From NCBI GenBank assembly GCA_016800925.1, contig JABCPU010000012.1, forward strand, positions 1 through 64,000: a stretch of 64,000 bases of DNA, written 5' to 3'. A program made the translations under genes and the position numbers. This DNA is from Suillus spraguei (Eukaryota > Basidiomycota > Agaricomycetes > Boletales > Suillaceae). Under the pieces are notes generated by a model that saw only the letters and a program-made list of their open reading frames with translations, ran no database searches and had not been told where the DNA came from. Below are positions 42,420 to 55,473 of the stretch, in pieces. The stretch's first letter is position 1; each line of letters begins with the position of its first letter.

Positions 42420-45400
42420 TCACCACGACGGTCGTCCATATGGTAGAGGTTGTGCAGGACTATATATAGTAGCATGCGGAGGTTGAGGAGCTGGGTGTGA
42501 TTGCTGCATCGGCGACATAGCAGGCATACCATCAGGACGCCCTTGTCCACGGCCAGCAACGGTCATGTACGGTTGTGGCCCGGCCATCATAGGAAGTGCA
42601 TGCATCATCACAGGACTCCCAGCATACATTGAATGATTCGCATGCGAAGGAGTGGCTGGGTGCAACACAGGACTCATCACCGTTATATTACGAGAGCGGG
42701 GTTGGGCAGTTCCGTTTATCTGTGGTGGTGACTGAGGGCCATGTGGCATAGGCGGAGGCCCATACATCGATGGAACCCCATTTGGTGAGGGGTATGCCAT
42801 CAGCTGCGTAGGGTATGGCGAAGTTACCGGCCTTACTGCACCAGAGTGGCTTTGGGATGGGAGAGGTACCCATATTGGTTGGCCGCCACCAAACATGGGT
42901 GAATGCCCGTTGGGTCCGCGAGGAGCAGGACTTGGCGGTGGATACACGAGTGGTGTGGGACTGGGTGGATGGGCCATCATTGGCGAATAAGGAAAAGGGG
43001 GCCGGACGCTCATGTTTGGCGGGTGGACAGGACTATATGTATAATTGGAAGGACGACTGATGGGTCCGGCTGCAGATGACGACGGTAACGTACTACTGCT
43101 CCTCGTAGCAGGATTCGATGAAGCAGGTACTTGCTGAAATGCCCGTGTGACGTCATGGAGTGACATCTTGGATGGAGCGTTTGCTGCCGAAGTAGGAGGG
43201 GGAGTTTCTCCATCTTCAGACTTGACATCTTGCAATGTAAACGGCAGAGCAGTGAGATCATCCGCAATGCCCTCGAGGGAGTTTACCGCATGTACTAGAG
43301 CCTTGTCAGAGGGCTGCGACCATACAGCTTTTAGATGCTCGGGATCCGGTGCTCTCGCCGGAGATTCCTTCGCAGATGAAAAGCTCAAAGGAGATTTCGT
43401 CCATGGTGTGCTGTATGATGCAGACCCAGGGGTGACAAGATTTCTGTCAACCTATATGCCCGTGAGCCACGAAAGAAGATGCACGAAAATACAGCGGAAC
43501 ACCGACCGATTCATCCGAGCTCTTAGAGTCTAGCTGCGTCGAAACAACAAGTCTTGGGGAGCTTATATCTTTTCCAAGACCATTCACAACGCGACTGACA
43601 GCAGCCGTCTCCATGGTATGGAAACTTTTGTCAGATGAGTCTACAGCCGAAGAGAATAGAGCGCTTGGCGAATCAATATCAATTTGTGGAGATGTCGGTA
43701 TTTCGTCCAGCTCGCTGAAGACGGTAAAGGACACTGAATGCTTCTTTAACTCTTGACTAGCTGTGTCGATCGGGATGTCACGATAAAATGCTACCGCGGA
43801 ACCCACTGGCATCTTTGGTTGAGCTCTATGACGTTGCGTAACGACTTCTGCTTTGTTGATACACGGTAATACACTTTGAGCAGCAGGAGCAAGTTCTGGT
43901 GGGTTAGGAGGAGGCAAGCAACTAATTGTGTCAAGAGCACTTGCGTTAGCGCCATCTGGGCTGACTTCCGGAATAGATGGACAGGCAGCAACCCTCCTCC
44001 AGGACGGAAGGTCATCAACCTTCGACCGCCCGTATGACGAACCTGGCTTCGTTGATCCAACAGGAAGATTGACCTTGGGTCCTAACGGAGTGGCGAAAGA
44101 TGAACGATTGTACCGTGCTCGAGGAAGGAGTACGCGAAACTTGGGTTTGCCCCTGGGAGAGGAATAGCTCTTGTGGAGCACATCATTCAAGGAGAAGTCT
44201 TTCCTGGTCATGCCATCGACTGGTGGATCCCAAGATACTATATCCCACCGAACCTGCAAACGCGCATTCTTCAAAAAATGTGCTTGCCGTTTGGGAATGG
44301 GATCCAAAGGACGTGATTGGCTGGGGAGGCGGACCACAGCGGTCAATCGAGGCGAACGAGGCGGCTCGCAGCCAGTGACATCGAAGACTTCGTGCTCTTC
44401 CCCAAATTCGACGCGACGTGGCCTCAGAGCAGGAGGAAGCCATTTAAGCCCACCTAGATAACCCCGACCATTAACATTGCTTTGAGGTGGTGCGACATCT
44501 GGTTCGGGCGGTGCATCTGCAGTCTCTTTGATGGTCTGTTTTGCAGACTCCATCTCTTTCATGTCATCCAAAGCTCCCCTGATGCGAGACATCATATCAT
44601 CAAGAGCAGACATTGGTGCTTCGCGGAAACTTGGGCGAGTTAGGCGTTGTGGAGACGTGGGCAACGTCGTGTGGTTAGACGAATAAGTCGTCGAGCCATC
44701 CGCAATAGAAGAACTCTTCGAAGGCGATATGTGTGCCACTGTCTCCCGTAGCGATTCCGGATTCGGAAGGCTCACCGGAGTATCCTGCAACAGTTTGTCC
44801 CCAGTCTCCTTTGCGACTTCTTGGTTCGTCGACGAGGATGGAGCTAAAACTTCATGAACAAGCTCAATGGGGGTTTTGCGACGCCACACGCTCGGAGACT
44901 TCGGGCGAGGAGGAAGTGTCTGAGGTTCCGAATCTTCGAAGAAGTCACTTGCGACAGGTCGAGGGGGGCGGGGCGGTCTTTCATTGCCTTTGTGTGGTAC
45001 CTCAGTTTGCGAGGCCACCGGAGCACCGACCAATTTACCCATATCAGAAAAGTCCACCACCTCGAGATCCTCATCCGCAGAAACGGTAATAAACTCTTCT
45101 ACTCGGAGCAGCGGCGCAGGCACATGTGCATGGGGCTGTGCAGGTGTTTCTTGAGGCGCTGGCGGCGACGATGGAAGTGGAACTTTGCTTCTCCAGGAAT
45201 CCGTTTTTGAGGAATCGTGCAATTGCTCTGCATTAGAGGGCACAATCGGCCTCGTCATCGTCGGCTGTCTGATGGATGCTCTTAAAGATGGTGGTCGCCC
45301 TATCGGCTTGACAGACGCTGAACATTGTACTGTGCCATCGAGCTGCAGCGCTTGCTGGGAAGGAGATTTAGCTGCTTCCGCAACCTCCTGTATCAGTTTC

Positions 45401-47629
45401 GCGGCTTCCGCTTCCTGTAGACGAAATGAGCCGTTTGAGATGCTAGCCACATCATAGATACCCACATGAGTATTCTTCTTCTCTTCATTTACCTTGAGTT
45501 TCTCCTCCAATGCAGCTGCTTTCTGCCGGGCGCGTTCTTTCTCTTTCTCTCGCTCCTCTTCTTCCACCTGTCGTCGCTGTTTTGCGCGCTCAGCTGAGAT
45601 GTGCATGGCCGTCTTGTGAACGTCTTCAATACTCAGCGTAGGAGTCACAAATGGGGCAGGGGTTTCGGAGGTCACCGAGATAGTGGACAATAAAGGTGAT
45701 TGACCAACGACGCTACCACCATGAGTTGTAGTAGGTGAATCCAAATGTTGTTGAGAAGCGGACAGTGGTTGGTGTGAATCTCTCGCAAAAAGCCTTCCAG
45801 GCGGACCAGTTGAAATATGGGGTGGAAGCTGCCGAGTGGCATCACGCTTCAACAACGGTGGCAATGGTGGAGGGCCCATGTTCGACAAACGACGACCCCT
45901 GCTATCAAGCATGATTTCGTGCTTCCCAATAGGAGAGACGGACGGAAGCCCATCCCAGTTTGGCGGCCCATTCATTGAGGGAGAGGGTAAACCATCACGA
46001 GTCTTGTCGAAAGCAGCATGGGGACCATGACCGTTTCTCAACGTGCGCGATGAACGATCATAGCCAGCAGGTTTTTGGAGTAACTGCATTGGTTGTACGG
46101 GGGACCGCATTGGTCCATCTCGTCCACTACGCATGTCCACCGGAGGTGGAATATGCTCTATATGAGAGCCTCTCCTAGATATCGGAGCCCCAGGGAAATG
46201 ACGGGGATGAGAACTGTATGGCTCGAGCCTGTTTGAGCGTTCATTGAAAAGAACTCTTGAACCATCCGAAGGCGAGTGGCTAGGATGCGAAGACGCAGGG
46301 GACATTGACGGATGTCGAGGAGCATGTGGAAGATCCTTGTGTACGAAAGAGGGAGAGGGCCTTGATCGTGGCCATCTCCGGTCAAAGTCATCTGCAAAAC
46401 GATCCTCTTTACTAACAAGTGCTCTACCACTGTCGACAATCTCTGGGTGGGGCTCGATAGCATCCGTAGCTGGGTCGGGCGATGGTACATTTTGCGCACT
46501 AGCTTCAGCTGGTGATATCTTGTACTGTCTTCCGTCGCCAAACTCAATGACTCCGTCCAGAAAATGGTCGTCATCTTCTTCCATCTGCAAAATGTGAGAA
46601 AAATGAATAGGAAGAGTGGATTTAAACGGACCTCGTCCCAGTGGTGGGCGTTTGGATCAAGATGAACACCTCGGAATGCATCAGCTTCTTCTAGCGTCAC
46701 ACTTTTTGAATGAGGAGCTTCAAAGGGTTTCTGTGATTCAGTGACCTTGGGTGATGGTCGGCCTAAAGAAAATAGATCAATTCACGGACTCCACCTACAA
46801 AATTTCCAACGTACCGTGAGCGACTTCGGCAGCCGTAGGAAAGTCTGAGGGACCTGCACTGTCCGGGAATAGGATTGGTGCGACGACTTTCGGATGCCCC
46901 CAAGCCGGTTTGGACGCAGTATCCTTCTTCCCCGTGGCGGACGAAGTCGATGCGATAGCTCGTGGTTGTGGCTGAATGACTTTGCCAGCGACAGGGAGCT
47001 GTGGGGCAGCTGGAACGGAAACGGGCGCTGGCGCAGCGGCATGTAGAAGAGGTTGCGGAGGGGGTCCATTGGACGAACTTGATGGTGTTGAAGAGACTGG
47101 AGGTGCCGCGGATGGTGGACGCGACCAACCCGGACCAGTTGTAGTTGACAAAACGGGCGCTGCCGTGAGCTTGGTGGTCACAAGCCGCGAATGCGTGCTT
47201 ATTGGTGGAGCTACAGGTCGGACAGCTACAGGACATCACATTGGGATTATTATTATGAGACACAACATTGAACGTACGAGCTGGACTGCCAGACTTGACG
47301 ATGGGTACATGGTTCGATGACGTGGTAGCGGACCCTGAGGAGGATGAGTTCTTCTGCAGGAACTTCTTGTTGATGTTGACAGAAGTAAATTTCTTTGGAT
47401 GTGGGGCAGCAAATGACGAATCTGCAGTAGGAAGAACCAGTTGAGTGCGAGATTGAGTTGATGAGTTCGTAGGCGAGATCAATGGAGGTGAACTTGAGGT
47501 CTTGAGAGCACAAGCTGCGGCTACAGAATGTTCTTCAGAGACATTGGATGAACTCAACGACGCATTAACAGGTTCCTCTCCTGCATGATTTTCAATTAGC
47601 CCCGTGTTTGAATTGTCGATATTGGCCAT
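42420..47629 (-). CDS. Large disordered protein resembling PRRC2 (BAT2 N-terminal type)
   Basis: About 1,600 residues in a few long exons, with introns near 47,270-47,225, 46,800-46,750, 46,630-46,590 and 43,500-43,440. N-terminus: PKKFTSVNINKKFLQKN, then PAWGHPKVVAPILFPDS and SDFPTAAEVAHG. Further on, NAHHWDEVMEEDDDHFLDG, and a charged helix ISAERAKQRRQVEEEEREKE. The C-terminal 320 residues are Pro-rich with YGPPPMPHGP and YSPMMAHPP. Order and style match animal PRRC2 proteins (K(F/Y)(S/T)S(L/V)N near the N-terminus, a FPT(L/A)-x-A motif, an ERARRRREEEE-like helix), which act in stress granules and translation initiation. Homology is inferred from short motifs only. Confidence 0.6.
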
Positions 47630-47895
47630 ATACGCGTCCCAAGACGCCGATAGTCAGTTTTCTGTGCCTACAGAGATTATAGCAAGAGCCGAGAAGGAAA
47701 TAAAATAAAAAATACACGACAATGAGTTAAAACATTCCAAATGACACGGTTGACTTATTATTGACTTGCCTATAAGCTTTACAGAGTAGACAAACGAGAT
47801 TTTCCTCGTCGTCGATGAGCAGAAACCAAACGAGGCAGAACGCAACGTTGAGCGGCGGTTAGCCTATTTCGGTTAAATATTCTAATACTAACTTA
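47630..47895. promoter_or_regulatory. Upstream region of the PRRC2-like gene
   Basis: A 266-bp gap to the stop codon of the SPF27 gene on the same strand. No gene. A small ORF at 47,654-47,845 lies in it and is not supported. Confidence 0.4.
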
Positions 47896-48699
47896 TTACA
47901 TGCTAGCAAGCTCAGCCTCCTTTTTATTTAGTCGGTCAACCTCTGCATCAAGAGCCACATTTGCCATCTCAATCTGAAGGATGCTCGATATCAACTCTGT
48001 CCATTTTTTCTCTAACGATGTCAACTGGTTTCCAATCCGCGTCTTTAAACAAATAAACACGCTGCTCTCCTAATCAACACAAAACATACCTGAGAGTTCT
48101 TGCGTTCTCGGTTAATATCTGTGGTGCGCTGTTTCAACTCCTCAAGCGCTGTTTCTGCTTGCTTGGCTGTTGCTTCTAACAAGTAATTATGAACTCTCCA
48201 AGCATTGGGTCCGTATGTTTGCAGCAGCGCGAGATTTGTATGTCTTTAAGAGGCCGTGAGCTCAAAATACTCAAAAGACAATTGAAAACTTACCGAATAC
48301 GCTGGTGCTCTAGCTGAGATTGAGCATTCTTCAGCGCTTGCTGCCACTCCTCATCTGTGCCTGGGGTAGATGTCGGTGCTGGAAGTTGATATCTTATGGT
48401 ATCCAAAGGTGCTAAAAGCTGGTGAGCCTCTACGCGTGCAAGCTCGGCAGCAAGTCCAGGTTTGTCCTATACGATATCAGGTCTATGAACGATCAAAAGA
48501 TAACTTAACATACCTTGAAGAGCTCTATTGGAGGGGGAACGCGAGGATGCAGAGTCTGCGCTGGTTTTGGCTCGCGTGCTAGCTCGCGCTCGACTTTTCC
48601 CCTCAATATTTGATTCTGCTCGAGATCATTGTCATAGTAAGGTAATGAATCAAATATTTCTGTTCTGTGAGCGTCGAGGTTGTCGATGAATGAAGCCAT
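47896..48699 (-). CDS. Pre-mRNA splicing factor SPF27/BCAS2 (Cwf7 family)
   Basis: A small coiled-coil subunit of the Prp19 complex. The protein starts MASFIDNLDAHRTEIFDSLP and continues DNDLEQNQILRGKVERELAR, PRVPPPIELFK, ELARVEAHQLLAP, LKNAQSQLEHQRIRHTNLAL, LQTYGPNAWRVHNY and ALEEL, ending LDAEVDRLNKKEAELASM. These are the conserved blocks of the family, in order and at normal length (about 215 aa). Four exons; the first is 48699-48514. The C-terminal half is predicted coiled coil by its heptad pattern. It is divergent from NDUFS3 with only 93 bp between the start codons. Confidence 0.92.
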
Positions 48700-48792
48700 G
48701 GTCTACTTGACGGCGCCGGCCACGATTCGGATCGGAGTGTGAATTTACGTTGTTCTAACTTGTCTAAACCCGCTGAACAGTAGCCAGTAAAC
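48700..48792. promoter_or_regulatory. 93-bp bidirectional promoter, SPF27 and NDUFS3
   Basis: Two well-supported start codons face away from each other with 93 bp between them, so core promoters and both 5' leaders must overlap. No TATA box is visible. Confidence 0.7.
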
Positions 48793-49880
48793 ATGTCGTT
48801 CCGCACGGGTCTGCGGGTCACAAACCTACTCAGAAGCTCACCGAAGAGACCAGCAAGGACTTTCGGCCTTGCTTTGACGCGAAAAATTCAGTCGTCATCG
48901 TCGCCTAGAGGTAAGTCATGCTTGTCCTAATTGTTGATGACTATCTTGACAACTTTCTAGCCTCCGTTTCGCCATTTACCGAGCCTACGTCTCCAAACCC
49001 TACGGCTACCAAGTATGCTGAGACAACCGAGTCATTACACACATATGGATCATACCTCATGCAATGTCTCCCCAAATTCGTCCAGCAATTCTCTGTATTG
49101 AAGGATGAGCTCACTTTGCATATATCCCCGTCTGGTGTCGTCCCCGTTTTGACTTTCCTTCGAGATCACTCGCAGTGTCAATTCAAAAGTATCGTGGATA
49201 TCACTGCTGTCGATTTCCCAGAACGAGAGAAACGCTTCGAAGTGGTCTACAACATGTTGAGCATCAAGCATGCGGGGAGGATTCGCGTCAAGACCTATGC
49301 TGGCGAAGCGGACCCTGTACCCAGTAGTGTTTCTGTCTTCAGTGGAGCAGACTGGTATGAACGGGAGACGTGGGACATGTTTGGTGTTTTCTTTACAGGT
49401 CATCCTGACCTGTGAGTCACGTTCTATATCCCTATGGACTGGTGCATTGACATTTTATTGTCAGGCGTCGCATACTGACAGACTATGGTAAGTCTTATTA
49501 GATGCGATGACTTGCACTTGTCATAGATTTTTATTCAGGCTTTGAGGGTCACCCCCTCCGGAAGGACTTCCCATTGTCGGTGCGTAGCTACTACCACTCG
49601 TTGCTACTTGTAATGATGGAATTGTCATTTTAGGGTTACACCGAAGTCCGCTATGACGAAGAGAGGAAACGCGTCGTTTATGAACCTCTGCAATTGACAC
49701 AAGCTTTCCGGTTAGTCAAGAATTATCTCGATCACTGCATTTTATAATTATCTGATCATATGCAGCAACTTCGAGTCTCTGTCACCCTGGGAACAAGTAG
49801 GGCAAGGGACGGAGCCCATAAGGCCTGCAGAGCTCAAGCCTGTTCCTCCACCTCAGCCCGAACAGCCTTCAAAGAAGTAG
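48793..49880 (+). CDS. NADH:ubiquinone oxidoreductase 30-kDa subunit (NDUFS3/NUO-30)
   Basis: A core subunit of the peripheral arm of mitochondrial complex I. The presequence is [20 protein letters not shown], rich in Arg and Ser. Conserved blocks: [110 protein letters not shown] and SPWEQVGQG, ending PEQPSKK. The family signature E-R-E-x-W-D-M-F-G is intact. Five introns; the last exons are short. Tail-to-tail with Mtc1 (123 bp). Expression is presumably constitutive; no regulatory site is visible. Confidence 0.95.
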
Positions 49881-50003
49881 ATGCCACTACGTTATTAATT
49901 GATATACATACACAACATTCCTATCCTTTTAGTGCAATGATCGTAGAAAGTCGTCCTAAGGTAATACATAAGTGGGGTAACAACGTGTAAGTGGTGAAAC
50001 ACA

Positions 50004-51406
50004 TCAAGGGGATGTTTCAGAGGGTATTTCTTGAAGCGCAGTGGGCTCGGCTGCCTTCTTGCCCCATCCCATCCGTGCGACAATGTAGTCCTGTCCAATC
50101 ACTTCAATGCCCACCCGGAGAGACTCAGCTACAAGATCTTCTACCCAGTCGTAATCATCCCAGATCTGCAACCAACTACCAGGCACAGCCTGTGTTATAG
50201 TCGTGTGCACTAGTTTATGTCCGGGATCAGACAGATGCAACAGGAACTGGAGGTTAGACTGTTCGAGCACTTCCGTGGACTCCTCTGAAGCAACAGGAAG
50301 GGTGAAAGATGTGAGGAATGGCTGAATGCGGAGGTAGACCGAGGAGTATGTGACAGGATTCTGAATAGATGACTCTTTGGGTGGTACTTTGGAATTGGTC
50401 TTGATGAATTCATCTAGATTTGCCTTGGTGGAAAAGTCAATCTCGCATGCACATTGCTTGGCATTGACTCCTTACTTGCGCGAGCTTAAGAGCAGCATCG
50501 TATCCATCCACTGAATTAAAATCCCGAGTTCCTGTCGCAGATTCCTTGGGTTTTGATTCGTTACCTCGGTTGATAACCAAATCGCCACCCTCGACCTGTT
50601 CCATGACCTACGCAACATCAGCATGGTGGACACCCTCAGTGTCTTGGTAAATACCCTAGCGAGTGAGCGGTATACAAGCGATTCAACGCCATCATACCCT
50701 TTCATATCATGACTGAGCCATACTTGAATGACCTCGTGCTCAGATATCGGAGGAGCAACTACATTAAGAATGTCTGTCAATGTGGACAGTCCAACTCTCT
50801 TAAAATCTTGTCCTGGAGGGTATACATTAATTGGCTTTGAATCCATTCATCACGCACACACGAACCGAGTTTGTCGAGCTGCGCAGTCTTTGCGTACTCC
50901 AGGACTCCTTCCCCCAACTTACTGATGTGTTCATTCTTGGGGAGGTTCTTGACTTGCTCGTCCACTACAGACCTCGCTTGTTTGTAAGCAGTATTTGCAC
51001 TAGTCCATACGCTGCCCCATCCCCAACGACTCGAGGAAGCCGCCGATGCAACTTCAGCTTCAGCCTTAGCAGCAGGAGCTGACGATGGTTCTGATTTTGC
51101 GACGAGAGAAGTGGTTGAAGAGGATGGATGAACACCGACTTTAACTCGTTCAGTGCTCTTCCTCAGTGATGGGGTTCCCGGGCGCGAAGCATGTCGTTCT
51201 ATGTGTGATGTCGTAGAACGAGTTGGTTCTGAGCTCTTCTGAGTTATCTCATCGATGAATGCGAGAACATCTGCTGGGTCTCCTGCGCTGCCCGTATTAG
51301 CAGCGGGTCCACGCGTTGTTGGTGCGACTGGATTAAGGGAATCAAGATCATCAAGAAATTGAAGGGCCTCTTCCTGCTTTGACTTTGATTTAGAGGCCAT
51401 CGTCAT
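50004..51406 (-). CDS. MTC1: Mtc1-like protein (maintenance of telomere capping 1 family)
   Basis: The N-terminus has the family hallmark EEALQFLDDLDSLNP and then PADVLAFIDEITQ. A Ser/Thr-rich linker follows, then WGWGSVWTSANTAYKQARSV, ISKLGEGVLEYAKTAQLDKL, VWLSHDMKGYDGVESLVYRS, VEGGDLVINRGN and, at the C-terminus, NLQFLLHLSDPGHKLVHTT, WLQIWDDYDWVEDLVAESLR and GIEVIGQDYIVARMGWGKK. The yeast protein is linked to COPI/AP-1 vesicle traffic despite its name. At least five exons. Start: ATG at 51,406 or the second ATG at 51,400 (MASKSKSK). Head-to-head with the chromodomain gene at 109 bp. Confidence 0.82.
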
Positions 51407-51515
51407 AGTACGAGTCAAGTAAGTCGGAAGGACCCAGACTTGGACAGCGGAGTCTAATATATCGTGCGCTTACGTTAAATCAATTCCACTCGTCCACTAT
51501 TCCTGAATCCTTTGT
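51407..51515. promoter_or_regulatory. 109-bp bidirectional promoter, Mtc1 and chromodomain gene
   Basis: Divergent start codons at 51,406 (minus) and 51,516 (plus). The interval contains CTAATATATCG, a weak AT-rich core. No gene. Confidence 0.55.
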
Positions 51516-54500
51516 ATGGCTCGTAAGAAGAAAGTCGAGGAGGAGGTATACCACGTCGGTGCGAGCTCAGCCCTTTATTGCTATTACTATTGACACGCTT
51601 TCTGGCAGAGGTCATCACGAAAGCTCGCGTCAGTGAGGAAGGAGACTGGGTAAGTACATATCATTGCGCTTCGAACAACTTGAAAGATCTAACGGCTCAT
51701 CCAGGAATATTATGTCAAAGTGGGTTTTGTTCCGCGTTTGATTACGTCCTCTAATTATTCATAGTGGGCAGGCTATGATTCCGATGCAGACACGTCAGAT
51801 CCATTTACCTTTCGTTGATCCTGAACTTATTCTCTAATGCGATATGCAGTTGGGAGCCAGCAGATAATTTGAGGCAATGCAACCGGCTCTTGCAAAGCTT
51901 TTGGCTTCATGTTGGTACTGACGATAACGATTACTCCGTCGGTTACGAGATTACGGCGAAGAACCAATGGATAAGTGAGACTCGGGTGACCTTTTGCTTG
52001 GCGGCTCAACTGACTGGTATGAAGAGCAAGAAAAGGAGTTCTTTGCAAGGCAGTTCTCAGAAGACGCAAAACGCAAAAGCGAAAAAGATACAAAGAAGCC
52101 ACATATCAAACAGGCGAGTTCACCCGAAAATACTCATTATGCTGTCTGACACATTATACGCCAAGGATGATGCTGATTGGTCCGAAGAGTCCGATACCCC
52201 TCTTGAGCAGAAATCTTCAGTCGCAAAGCCGTTGACCACGCGAGGGAAAAAGCGTAACAATACACTCGTTAGTTCAGATGTATGCCATTTTTTGTTTCTT
52301 ATCGTGCTGCGAAGCTTAGATGACAGTAGTCAGACTCTGATTCATCGGAGGACCATCCGTTGAAACAGCGGCGGAAATTGACTCACTCGAAGTCTCGGAG
52401 CACCACAGCAGACAAGGTTTCGCGACAGTCGTCGTCTCTCTTCCATCCTAATCTTAGTGCTTTCCACAGGAGCGTTCTTCAGCGGTCCCGGCCCATAATA
52501 CAACTGAACAACCATCCCGTCCCCTTCCACCACCGCCAAGGCTATCGACATCTTCTGTCATACCATCGTCGAATGTACCTCACCCACCAAAAACACAGGC
52601 CATCCGAACTCACCAAGATCAAAGAAGCCACCCTTTGGTCAAGTCTATAGAACTTCCTTCGAAGGCGGTTCAATCTGGGAGTGCTCTGTCAACGAAACAA
52701 CGTATAGCAGCGGGATCGGGACCTTCTACAGCACCCAAGCCGAAACCACTGCAGACAATTCCGAAACTTCTAACTGGTTTGTCATTCAAGAAGAAACCCC
52801 CTGAAGCAAAAGATCCTTTGTCCACAACTAGTCCGTCCTTCGCAAAACCTTTTGAGAATGAGCCTTTATCAGCGAGTGGTATACAACCATCTAGTCCATC
52901 CACTAAAGAGTCTTCGTCTACAACTAGTTCCCTCAAGAAGCCTTTCGAGAACAAACCTTTCTCGGCGAGTGATGTAGAACCGTCTGGTCTATCCACGCTG
53001 AGTGTCGAGGCCGGTCCTTCCACTACAACACCTATTGGGGCTAGCCCATCTTCAGCTACAAAGCAGACAATAGAGGAACCTCCTAACGTTGTTTCCGACT
53101 GGGAATGTACAAACATGTATGAGGCTGCAGATGATGATCCTCCCCCTCCTTCACCTACACCTCTGTAAGTGTGCTCGTCCATCATCAGACACATTCATTT
53201 TACCGTCTTTTAGTATTCAGCATCAACTTGCGAAGCCAGCTTCCCCTAAGCGAGCCTCCGAAAAGGCTGCAGACGAGTTTCTTCAAAGTCTTAGTCTTAA
53301 TATGCCAGGGTATGTATCTTAGGCTGCTCATATGTATTTGTGCTCACAATATGCATGCTTAGTCTTAATACCCCTTTGTGCGTCTTATGTCACTGATTTC
53401 ATGCACTGAATGCTCATGACAACTTTCAGGGAGCCTGCAGTCAGCAATATCAACGAGGAAGTCGATTCCTTCCGACCAAAGCTCTCAACATCGATGAAAA
53501 ATTCTGTGATGCCAAAGTTTGTTGTGCTTACTCGCGAATGTGAAGTGTTTCTAATTTTCGAATAGGATTCCCAAAAAGTGGAAATGGGAGGGTGATCTAT
53601 TTGTTGACTTTGCTAAGAACCAAGCGGAGAAAGTTTGTGAAGTAATGATCAGGGACGCGACTGATCCACGCGATAACGGTGCTCGCATGAGCTTCATGAT
53701 GGCGCAAACTGATTCCATTCGTATCCAAAAACTCTACAATGTTACAGATCTTGCACCAGTTTTTCGCGCCTGTGGAGAAGCTCAGCAATTTGCCAAACTT
53801 GAAGCTTTGGACAATCAAGATAGTGATAGTCAAGCACTGCATGGACTGTTTCGTCACATGTCATTTCAGCGACAGGTGGGTCTTAGCTTTCTTCTGATGG
53901 TTTATGCTAACATAAGACAAAGGTTGCTGTTTTCCCGCTGTCATTGGATGGCGCAGAACTCGCTCTGCTTTTTATTTTCAGCCCGTCATTGGATGCCCTT
54001 TGTAGGTTTTTACGCGTGCCAGAGCATCTACGACAGGATTCGCACAACACCCATGTTTTGGTGACCTTGTTACCATGGCTTGTCTCGTCCGCCAAATACA
54101 GCAAAGGAACGACACGTAACCGGGTCGATGAAACCATACAGCAGCTATCGACTCCGAGTAGGCAACCGAAAGACAATCGTCGTCTGAGAGAGGCTGCCAT
54201 GGCTATTGATCTGCTTTCAATTCCACGTGAGCTCCTGGATTTCATGCAGTTCTCGAGTAGGAAATATTGTATCTGGTCCTTCCCGGCCGACGGAGCAGCC
54301 TTGAATCCTGGTTGTGAGACTCGACAACTTAAATACGTACTGGACAAGACCAAAGCTGTGTCAGTTAGCCTTGACGCAGAAGCTCGGGTAATATTCATAC
54401 ATGTCGGAGCCCTCAAGACTTTTTGTGAGCTTTCTGCCGTGGTCACCAAACGGCGCGACGCGCCTGAAGTTCGCTTTTTCACCTACGGGACACATGAGTC

Positions 54501-55270
54501 TGTTCCATCCACCATGTGGGGCACGCGTGAGATTTTCCCCTTGGGTGAGTATCTGCAAAGCAGGAGGATTGGTGTTACTGACAATCTTCGAAGGTGGTAT
54601 TGTTACCTTCACGCCTTTGGCTATCGCTGAAGATCCTGTTGGATGTTACAGTTTGATGCGTAACCTAGCGCAGCATCCTCTCTGGGAATGTTACTTGATA
54701 CCTTCGATCGCGGGTTTGAGCCATGCCCTGGCGTGCGGCAAGGATAAGCCAGTTGCGGAAATTATGAGGTCAGTGTGATGCTCGTGTACTGTGATCCTTA
54801 GACTCAGGACGTATCCACAGTATGGACTCGTGCCTTCTTCCGGTTCTGGACCTGGCAAACGCAGGCAGCATCTCTGTTACGAAAGCGCCTACTAAGTATA
54901 ATGATGACGCCTGGATTTTCGACACCTTTGAGAAACAGCTGTTGGAAGTAGAAGATATGCTACGAGAGTGCATTAAGAGCTCAATGGAGCGCTTCGCTAA
55001 CTGCAGCGAAACTGACATCCTGGTTGAAGCGGATCGGGAGATTTCTCAGGATCTCATTAATATGGAATTGCAGCCTACATTCATGGACAATTACCGCAGA
55101 TTTGTGGTTATCAGAGCTGCGTCCGAGGAGACTCGCAGCCTCCCTGAAGGCGGATTGGGGGTATGTAGTGTTGTTTGTCCATCAGCGGCGTCTGCTGACT
55201 TGACTTGTAGCTTGAGTGGTCTTCGATATCAAACTTTGCACTTAAGGATGATTACTTCCTTGGATCATAG
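51516..55270 (+). CDS. Chromodomain protein with an unusual conserved C-terminal region
   Basis: The N-terminus after splicing is MARKKKVEEEVYHVEVITKA, then EGDWEYYVKWAGYDSDADTW and EPADNLRQCNRLLQSFW: a full chromodomain with its aromatic cage residues (Tyr, Trp, Tyr/Trp), expected to read methylated H3K9. The middle (52,300-53,300) is Ser/Pro/Lys-rich, with an internal duplication (KPFENEPLSASGIQPS and KPFENKPFSASDVEPS). From about 53,570 a folded region of some 480 residues starts with IPKKWKWEGDLF and includes GGIVTFTPLAIAEDPVG, HPLWECYLIPSIAGLSH and FMDNYRRFVVIRAASEET, ending DDYFLGS. Architecture recalls Chp1-like heterochromatin proteins, but I cannot prove that. Many short introns; the exact exon set between 51,900 and 52,700 is uncertain. 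Confidence 0.75.
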
Positions 55271-55473
55271 ATTTTCATCATGTCATTATGTACCATAGTA
55301 TAGCCAGGTGGTTGGTTAAGTCCAAGTTTCCGATACAACTGTACAAACAATCTTAGTGCGAATCTCAATTTACATGTGATTGTGTTACCGGTCCGCAGGC
55401 TTTCCACCCAAGTCATCCCAGTCTCTTTAAGAATCTTCGCTGTCAAGGCTAATGCCTCTAGCTGGCACACAAC

